From positions 1-19,109 of the forward strand of contig JAQTMP010000009.1 in assembly GCA_028714275.1 (NCBI GenBank): a DNA stretch of 19,109 nt, written 5' to 3'. This DNA is from Candidatus Paceibacterota bacterium (GTDB taxonomy: Bacteria; Patescibacteriota; Minisyncoccia; Phycocordibacterales; CAINVO01). The notes below the pieces were generated by a model. That model was not told the origin of the DNA and did no database searches. It saw only the letters and a program-made list of their open reading frames with translations. A program made the translations under genes and the position numbers. This document shows, piece by piece, positions 14,198 through 19,109 of this stretch; position 1 is the stretch's first letter; each line of letters starts with the position of its first letter.

Positions 14198-14307
14198 CAA
14201 AATAGCTAGAAGTACTTTCCGGAGCACGGATAAATCTTTGCTAAGATTTTCCTCGAGCTCGCGCCGTCGCGCTCGCTAGTCTCCGTCAAGTACTTCTAGC
14301 TATTTTG
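14198..14307 (-). repeat. Structured foldback element, copy 1
   Basis: Outer arms of 20 bp, perfect inverted repeats (14198-14217 with 14288-14307), abut the rnpB 3' end. Read on the minus strand the interior is: tandem GA mismatch, stem CGGAG/CTCCG (complements of 14281-14285 and 14220-14224), a hairpin AGC-GA-GCGC with loop GACG, and an apical hairpin AAATCTT-AGCA-AAGATTT (within 14230-14250). The 21 bases 14230-14250 are the exact reverse complement of 15194-15214 in copy 2. It may also serve as terminator of rnpB or of the DUF1761 gene, but no clean T-run follows. Confidence 0.8.
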
Positions 14308-14326
14308 CTAGTTACTGTTTATTGGA

Positions 14327-14737
14327 TTATCTCCAAATACTGAGAATGAGGCCGAAGATAATGAACATGACGAGCTGGTAGCCTGCCTGGATCAAAAAAC
14401 GGCTCCATTTTATTTTTTTAGAGTCGTTGTTCCACATTGAGGCTCCAGCGACTGTTGGCATGACAAAAGCCAACCAAATCAAGAAAGCATTTTGAACGCC
14501 TGAAAAATTCCTGAACGTGTTTACATAAAAAGCAAGAATAAAGACCTGTAATAAAGTTAAAACAAACTGAATAATATAAAGCTTCATGGACGCCTTCTGC
14601 ATTTTTTTGCGTTCCTCAATATCTCCAGCATCACGAACAGCAATTTTCATCCATTTTTTGCCAAAGAGCGGCCCATACCATACCCCTCCTACCACCATCG
14701 CAATCACCGCACAAACAAGGACAATAAGTAATGTCAT
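14327..14737 (-). CDS. DUF1761 family membrane protein
   Basis: 136 residues with four TM helices: about 3-22 (LLIVLVCAVIAMVVGGVW), 52-76 (MKLYIIQFVLTLLQVFILAFYV), 84-101 (NAFLIWLAFVMPTVAGAS) and 114-133 (FLIQAGYQLVMFIIFGLIL). The motif GGVWYGPLFGKKWMK at the end of TM1 is the signature of DUF1761. The function of the family is unknown. It is the last of three minus-strand genes that start with nrdJ, though a foldback lies between nrdJ and the other two. Copy 1 of the foldback begins 20 bp after its stop. Confidence 0.85.
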   Translation of the reverse strand: MTLLIVLVCAVIAMVVGGVWYGPLFGKKWMKIAVRDAGDIEERKKMQKASMKLYIIQFVLTLLQVFILAFYVNTFRNFSGVQNAFLIWLAFVMPTVAGASMWNNDSKKIKWSRFLIQAGYQLVMFIIFGLILSIWR

Positions 14738-14770
14738 AATTTTAATTTAAGAATATCTTTAATAATTATT

Positions 14771-15091
14771 TTATTCATCTACCAAGGTATCTAAAAAATT
14801 TAACTTTTGATCTATTTCACCTACTAAAAGCTCATCTCCTGACCGCACGGCCTCTCTCCTACTTTCATGAAGGAGGTCGTGGGCCCTTTTATAATACTGT
14901 GCAACAACAAGTATATCAAATGCCTCGAGTGGAATTCTAAATTTATCTACCTCAGGTTTATCCCCTTCTCTTGCAATCCAAATATATACTTCATTTATTG
15001 TATTTTCTTCGACGGGTGCATTTTCCAAAAAACCAACCAGCATCTCCTTTGTCATTGCAGGCCCTTCTAGATTCTCGTATTTATTGAACAT
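14771..15091 (-). CDS. Small acidic protein, unrecognised
   Basis: 106 residues, acidic, mostly helical, without TM or signal sequence. The N-terminus reads MFNKYENLEGPAMTKEMLVG. A middle strand INEVYIWIAREG is followed by a long amphipathic C-terminal helix pair (FDILVVAQYYKRAHDLLHES and EIDQKLNFLDTLVDE). No motif points to a function. It is transcribed towards the DUF1761 gene, 33 bp away, and probably with it. The foldback copy 2 starts 34 bp upstream of its ATG, so the element lies in its 5' region as well as 3' of nrdJ. Confidence 0.6.
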   Translation of the reverse strand: MFNKYENLEGPAMTKEMLVGFLENAPVEENTINEVYIWIAREGDKPEVDKFRIPLEAFDILVVAQYYKRAHDLLHESRREAVRSGDELLVGEIDQKLNFLDTLVDE

Positions 15092-15124
15092 ACAATAATG
15101 TTACTACACAAAAGCAGAGAATAA

Positions 15125-15257
15125 AAATAGACAAAATAAAATTCCACAAGTACTTGAAGGGACGTCGCGGAGGACGACGGTCCGAGCGACACCAAAATCT
15201 TAGCAAAGATTTATGGGTGTCCCTGAAAGTACTTGTGGAATTTTATTTTGTCTATTT
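15125..15257 (+). repeat. Structured foldback element, copy 2
   Basis: Outer arms of 31 bp are perfect inverted repeats (15125-15155 with 15227-15257); the right arm covers the last codon and TAG stop of nrdJ. Inside on the plus strand: tandem GA/GA mismatch (15156-15157 with 15225-15226), stem AGGGAC/GTCCCT (15158-15163 with 15219-15224), hairpin GTCGC/GCGAC (15164-15168 with 15186-15190) topped by GGAC-GACG-GTCC, then hairpin ACACC/GGTGT topped by AAATCTT-AGCA-AAGATTT. The result is a three-way junction. Compared with copy 1 the stems differ in sequence but keep pairing. Confidence 0.82.
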
Positions 15258-17654
15258 CTGCTCTTGCGCACTCATTGCCGACACCGCTGCGTCTTCAATC
15301 TCACAGACCCCACCGGCACAAGCAAGCTCTTTTTTAACATCCGTATTATCTACTTTTTCGTAAGCCACGATTTTTGAGAAATCAAGCTTGTCATATCGTT
15401 TCATGAGTTCTTTATACTGCTTTTCTGTAATCTCTTCATAAGGAGCAAGCTGGTACACATGGTTTGATCTAGGCAAGAATGAAAGGCCTCCGATAATGTC
15501 CCAGTTGGCGTAGAGCCAGTTGGCCACTGCAATCCATTCATCTTCTCCAATGGAGACAGTCACCGATGGATTGTGCTCTGTGTAATTTAGCTTGACTACT
15601 TTCCAAAACTCAAGCTGCTCGATAGCCGACATGTCATCTTTAAAAATACTTCCTTTGGGAGATTGGACAGGAAAATCTACGACATAGGTAGTAGCATTAT
15701 CCATGTTTTGCCCAATTTCTGCATGGTAAGGAACCCCTTGATCTTTCAACATTTTAAAGACAGCATCCGTAGCAGAGATGCGCACACGACGAATATAGTA
15801 CTGAGAGTGTCGAGGGTGCATACCTGATGAACAGTCTACTGTCTGAGAAAGATTGCCTGAAGGTTTTACAGTAGTAATAGCGGCAGACGGGTTGATACCA
15901 AAACGCTTTGCATAAATCTTGTTTACATTGATAGCCTCTGCACGGAGAGCTCGAAGAACTTCTGGCTTGCGAGCAGTTGGGCTATCCCACATACCCGTAA
16001 TAGACACGCCGAGTAACCTTTCAGCCTCACAATTCTTTTTCCATTCAGGAGAAAGATAAATAAAATTGCTAAATGTCGCCTGATACGTACCCAGAATGGT
16101 AGCGATGCGAATCTTGCGCATGAGATCCTTTTCGGTGTCAGTGTGTCGAGCTACAATCTCAGAAAGGTTGCAGAACTGCTTGGGTCGAAGAATGATTTCG
16201 CCGCAAGGATTGGTCCCAAATTTGTTTATATATTCCCCAGCCATAGCCACACGTCGAGCTGGCATAGAAGTAGGCAACCCTCCACGGTTGAAAATACCTC
16301 TCTCGCCAGATCCGCTCTTGACCAAAGAGATCCACTCTTCTAAGAACTCAGTGTTAGTTGGCTTTTTGGTGTAGACTGCCGAGTTGTTGGCCAAAGAGCG
16401 TTGAGGTTCTGAGATATAAAACTGACCTTTTTTAGCATCTCGTATCTTTTCATCGTCTAAATCAGACAAAGAAATAAGAGCTGTACGGCGAACTCCTCCA
16501 GAAACCACCCCCATACCGATCATGCAAACAATATCGTGTACGTCTAGGTTGGAAAGGTGCTGTCCTTGGCGAGCCAAGATCTTTGATCTAGTAAAATCAT
16601 GAATCTGGCGCAAAGGATCTGGACCAGAGCTTTTGCCCCCAGTCGTCTTGAGACGAGCCCCTGCTGGTCGAAGCAATGAATAGTCGAATTTGACATCATT
16701 ACCCATGAACCATTGTTCCATACCAAAAGCAAAAGAATCTGCCCAACCTTCACGACTATCTCCAACAGTATGTTCAACCACCTTTCCTGTCTGATATTTA
16801 ATCTGAGGAAGTGACTGAGCACTATAACTCTCAGCTGAAAAGCCTACTCCACAACCTGACATTGAAAGAAACATAATCTCAGCAAAATCCTGAAACGACT
16901 GAGGTGCCGTGAAAGAACAGTTGTAAGCACATGAATGGTTTTTGCGAGCAGCAGGTCCAGCGAATTGAAGCAAACGCATTGATGGCATAGCCTCATGTTT
17001 GAAAATAGCCTCACGGACTTCTTTGTACTCAGATTCTTTGAGCTTGCTTCCCAAATTTTCTCTCATGAATGAAATGTAGCGATCAACTGTCTCTACCCAA
17101 GTCTCGCGGCGACCCTCTTCTTCGATCCAGCGCGAGTAAGTACGATAATAAATAAATTCTCCGAGAGGATTGCGAAAAGATTTTTTACTCTCAGCCGCAA
17201 GACGTTTTACTTTTTCTGGAATTTCAAAATGCTTTTCACGCTGCTTGGCGTGCTCAGCGCGATAAAGAATGTATGATTTGGCCGTCTTGACGTACTCACT
17301 TAGGATAAGCTCTTTTTCCACTGAATCTTGAATCCCCTCCACCGTAGGAATGAAATTGCTGTATTTTTTAGCAATACGTACAACATCCGCATACACTTTG
17401 TTGGCCACCAGCTCGGCTTCTTCTTCTGAGCCTTCACCCGTAGAAAGCATGGCTTTATGTATAGCGTTAGCTATGCGGTCTATATCAAAGGAAACTATAG
17501 AGCCATTGCGTTTCTGGATACTTTTGACCAAGCTGTGCTTTGCGTTTAGAATGGTTTCCTTATTTTCTACCTTTTTAACATCTGTGACGGTCTTTACTTT
17601 TGCTTCTGCTTTTACCTTTGAAACTTTTTTTGGTGCTGCTTTTTTTGAAGCCAT
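15252..17654 (-). CDS. nrdJ: Adenosylcobalamin-dependent ribonucleoside-triphosphate reductase (class II)
   Basis: 800 residues. It reduces ribonucleotides to deoxyribonucleotides with a B12-derived radical, needing no oxygen and no separate radical subunit. Order: a Lys/Ala-rich N-terminal tail (1-40), an ATP-cone for allosteric control (about 42-140, with IQKRNGSIVSFD), then the barrel. Key residues: Cys246 in YNCSF and Cys495 in FCNLSE as the redox pair, and Cys484 with Glu486 in NPCGE as radical site and general acid. The C-terminal pair is Cys779-x4-Cys784 in LACAGGVCEIE, which shuttles electrons from thioredoxin-like donors. The layout fits the monomeric Lactobacillus-type enzyme. No intein is present. 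The basic tail is unusual and could bind nucleic acid or be unstructured. The stop codon lies in a foldback arm. The B12 supply is not visible here. Confidence 0.95.
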   Translation of the reverse strand: MASKKAAPKKVSKVKAEAKVKTVTDVKKVENKETILNAKHSLVKSIQKRNGSIVSFDIDRIANAIHKAMLSTGEGSEEEAELVANKVYADVVRIAKKYSNFIPTVEGIQDSVEKELILSEYVKTAKSYILYRAEHAKQREKHFEIPEKVKRLAAESKKSFRNPLGEFIYYRTYSRWIEEEGRRETWVETVDRYISFMRENLGSKLKESEYKEVREAIFKHEAMPSMRLLQFAGPAARKNHSCAYNCSFTAPQSFQDFAEIMFLSMSGCGVGFSAESYSAQSLPQIKYQTGKVVEHTVGDSREGWADSFAFGMEQWFMGNDVKFDYSLLRPAGARLKTTGGKSSGPDPLRQIHDFTRSKILARQGQHLSNLDVHDIVCMIGMGVVSGGVRRTALISLSDLDDEKIRDAKKGQFYISEPQRSLANNSAVYTKKPTNTEFLEEWISLVKSGSGERGIFNRGGLPTSMPARRVAMAGEYINKFGTNPCGEIILRPKQFCNLSEIVARHTDTEKDLMRKIRIATILGTYQATFSNFIYLSPEWKKNCEAERLLGVSITGMWDSPTARKPEVLRALRAEAINVNKIYAKRFGINPSAAITTVKPSGNLSQTVDCSSGMHPRHSQYYIRRVRISATDAVFKMLKDQGVPYHAEIGQNMDNATTYVVDFPVQSPKGSIFKDDMSAIEQLEFWKVVKLNYTEHNPSVTVSIGEDEWIAVANWLYANWDIIGGLSFLPRSNHVYQLAPYEEITEKQYKELMKRYDKLDFSKIVAYEKVDNTDVKKELACAGGVCEIEDAAVSAMSAQEQK

Positions 17655-17765
17655 ATGAGCTAAGTTATGTTGTCGTATTCGACTTTTTTCTAATAATTTT
17701 ATATCTACATTCTACTCCAATTTCAATAAACTAAAAACAATTTATACCCAGAATTAACACATGAG

Positions 17766-17797
17766 AATAAAAAAAGGCGGCTGTGAAGATAGCCGCC
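17766..17797 (-). terminator. Terminator of the DUF192 operon
   Basis: GGCGGCT (17776-17782) pairs with AGCCGCC (17791-17797) around an 8-nt loop. On the minus strand a run of T (complement of 17769-17775) follows directly. It lies 27 bp after the DUF192 stop. Confidence 0.9.
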
Positions 17798-17823
17798 GAA
17801 TCAGCCCTCACTTATTACTTTTT

Positions 17824-18303
17824 TTAGATATTATTTTGGAAAAAAAATTTATCTCCAATTTTTAGGTGATTTTTTTCACTTTCCCCTGCCAAGATTTCAA
17901 CTACATACTTTGAGGGCGCCTGTGGATAAAAGATTTGGGGATATGTGGAGGTGGAAACATCAGCTGCAATGGTGACAATCGAGCCCCGGTCGTCGAGCCA
18001 GAGAATGTCGATTGAAAAAAGCATGTCCTTCATCCAAAAACCATATTGATCTGGATGATCAAAGACAAAAAGCATACCCTGGCCTGGGGAGAGTGCAACT
18101 CTCCCCCCCAATCCTTTTTGGCGTAGGGCATCCGTATCAGCAACATCAAAAGTAAACCCCAAAGAATCAATATGGGCTTGTATTGTAGAGACGGATTGAG
18201 TTTCTGGCTTTTTACCTGTTTTGTCCTTTAGGCCCACATAAAAGACAGCAGCTGCCGCGCTGACCAATATAAAAAAAATAATTAAATATCTTCTAAAGGA
18301 CAT
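17824..18303 (-). CDS. DUF192 family protein, membrane-anchored
   Basis: 159 residues. One N-terminal TM or signal anchor (about 6-24, LIIFFILVSAAAAVFYVGL) is followed by a DUF192 domain expected outside the membrane. Diagnostic stretches: RQKGLGGRVALSPGQGMLFV, YGFWMKDMLFSIDILWLDD and YVVEILAGESEKNHLKIGD. The family is common and uncharacterised; a small beta-barrel is known for it. The ATG at 18303 lies within the last 11 bp of the upstream gene, so the two are translationally coupled. A strong terminator follows, making it the last gene of the run. Confidence 0.92.
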   Translation of the reverse strand: MSFRRYLIIFFILVSAAAAVFYVGLKDKTGKKPETQSVSTIQAHIDSLGFTFDVADTDALRQKGLGGRVALSPGQGMLFVFDHPDQYGFWMKDMLFSIDILWLDDRGSIVTIAADVSTSTYPQIFYPQAPSKYVVEILAGESEKNHLKIGDKFFFQNNI

Positions 18304-18754
18304 ATTTCTTACCTATGGGATGCAGGTGGGCGGCGATACCAATAGCCACAGCCACTACCACCAGATTTTTAATAATATACTGACCCTCGAGAGTGGGAAC
18401 CATAAAAGATGTCCAGGTCAGTGTCGACAAAAAGATCAGAGGCAGCACAGTCGCAAACATGTGAAAGAAAAGGATAGGGATAGCTATCCTTTCCAATCCC
18501 TTGATTAAGAACAAAATACCTATAACCATTTCTAAAACTCCGAACAAAACGACAAAGGTGTCTGGCATCATGAGAGTATTCATGAAGGGTATGGTGTGAT
18601 CAAGAAGGTCTTTGACCATGCTCCCTGCTGGACTAAGACCCAGTACCTTCAAAATACCAAACCAAAAAAAGATGACGAAGATAGAAAAACGCGCCAACGG
18701 CTCCGAAATCTCTTTAAAAAAACTAATGAAACGGATATCTAGATTGCGAAGCAT
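18293..18754 (-). CDS. DUF417/DoxX-like four-TM membrane protein
   Basis: 153 residues with four TM segments. The sequence FWFGILKVLGLSPAGSMVKDL, then LLDHTIPFM, then GVLEMVIGILFLIKG, then LTWTSFMVPTLEGQYIIKNL shows the conserved layout of the DUF417 (YkgB) branch near the DoxX superfamily. The role is unclear; related proteins are linked to redox or small-molecule stress at the membrane. It starts 15 bp after the MIP-family gene and overlaps the DUF192 gene by 11 bp, so all three form one operon. Confidence 0.82.
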   Translation of the reverse strand: MLRNLDIRFISFFKEISEPLARFSIFVIFFWFGILKVLGLSPAGSMVKDLLDHTIPFMNTLMMPDTFVVLFGVLEMVIGILFLIKGLERIAIPILFFHMFATVLPLIFLSTLTWTSFMVPTLEGQYIIKNLVVVAVAIGIAAHLHPIGKKYVL

Positions 18755-18769
18755 TTGAGTATGAGTGGA

Positions 18770-19109
18770 TTAGACTTTTTTCCAAGGATTTTTCTCCGAA
18801 AGTAAAGTGTAGGTCCAGAAACCAACCAAAGACCCGACCACTGGTCCAAGTATGTACATAGCATTGAAAGAATAGATAGAAAAAGCCACTGCAGGATTGA
18901 GAACCCCGTTGCTTCCAAGCAGAGAGGCAATCAAAGTGCCCATAAAAAGAGAGGCGCCGATCACTATTCCACTCATCATAGTATTGGCCTTGCCATAGAC
19001 CACAGAAGCGATACCAAAGCTAAAGAAGAAGGCTCCTATAGCTTCAGCCATACCAATACCTAAGCCGTTACCTACCACTAAAGGGGGTAAATTGGTGGCA
19101 CGGGTAATG
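18770..19109 (-). CDS. MIP family channel (aquaporin-like), C-terminal part
   Basis: The frame runs to the window edge: 113 codons are visible and the N-terminal half is missing. Reading from the edge, ITRATNLPPLV is followed by GMAEAIGAFFFSFGIASVVY, the TM4-TM5 part of a major intrinsic protein. The second pore motif appears as GVLNPAVAFSIYSF, where Asn-Pro-Ala is intact but the Arg that usually follows it in aquaporins is replaced, which should change the selectivity filter. The last TM (AMYILGPVVGSLVGFWTYTLL) has the Gly-rich family pattern. A GTG at 19078 is an internal valine rather than the start. It is the first visible gene of the operon with the DUF417-like and DUF192 genes. Confidence 0.85.
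   Translation of the reverse strand, partial: ITRATNLPPLVVGNGLGIGMAEAIGAFFFSFGIASVVYGKANTMMSGIVIGASLFMGTLIASLLGSNGVLNPAVAFSIYSFNAMYILGPVVGSLVGFWTYTLLSEKNPWKKV

Noticed and set aside
13793..14227. 144-codon minus-strand open frame
   Set aside because: It is entirely antisense to rnpB and the foldback; the conserved RNase P RNA cores explain the sequence.
15252..17654. Intein in the ribonucleotide reductase
   Set aside because: NrdJ is a frequent intein host, but the active-site blocks follow one another without insertion and the length is normal for an enzyme with an ATP-cone.
1..19109. CRISPR array
   Set aside because: No regularly spaced direct repeats were seen; the repeats found are inverted or dispersed foldbacks.
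1..19109. Alternative genetic code with UGA as Gly or Trp
   Set aside because: UGA ends clear genes here (for example at 1311 and 10090) and no in-frame UGA interrupts any conserved protein.

Overview
The window reads like a chromosomal segment of a small-genome bacterium, most likely a member of the Candidate Phyla Radiation (Patescibacteria, Parcubacteria-like). The reasons are indirect: many short single-domain membrane proteins, a monomeric B12-dependent ribonucleotide reductase with an N-terminal ATP-cone, a class F-like sortase, MurJ, a paired DsbA/DsbB, tRNA genes that only partly encode CCA, and long intergenic foldbacks. TGA, TAA and TAG all end genes here, so the genetic code looks standard. 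The lineage is an inference; no marker in the window settles it.

Layout. 1-5.9 kb is a patchwork of mostly single-gene units on both strands: the 3' end of a sortase, three separate VOC (glyoxalase-fold) genes, small membrane proteins, a divergent pair of unrecognised genes (one a coiled-coil protein), a membrane-anchored Ser/Thr/Gln-rich protein and a transglutaminase-like Cys/His protein. 5.97-6.37 kb is a tRNA cluster (Cys-GCA, Leu-TAA, Lys-CTT, Leu-TAG) closed by a 21-bp hairpin that begins inside the last tRNA. 6.69-10.09 kb is the most interesting block: a 34-codon ORF with a near-C-terminal Trp, a six-TM sensor histidine kinase, and, 4 bp later, a protein carrying both a class II terpene cyclase motif (DxDD) and the two Asp-rich motifs of an isoprenyl-diphosphate-synthase or class I terpene synthase domain. 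Gene content recalls ComX-ComP-ComQ quorum sensing, although the enzyme is larger and different. DsbB, DsbA and a DedA-family protein follow on the same strand.

11.99-13.68 kb is murJ on the minus strand, divergent from the RNase P RNA gene rnpB (about 13.77-14.20 kb). A DUF1761 membrane protein, a small unknown protein and nrdJ follow on the minus strand, then a minus-strand run of a MIP/aquaporin-like gene (cut by the window end), a DUF417/DoxX-like membrane protein and a DUF192 protein, ending in a good terminator.

Two copies of a structured foldback element lie downstream of rnpB and of nrdJ. Their cores are homologous (an identical 21-bp apical hairpin, compensated stems, tandem G-A mismatches), while their outer arms are locus-specific inverted copies of the adjacent sequence, in one case including the nrdJ stop codon. 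A fragment lies between the DedA gene and murJ, and a divergent relative may follow tRNA-Leu(TAG). This looks like a mobile or self-propagating intergenic element. All function calls come from reading motifs; no database search was run.
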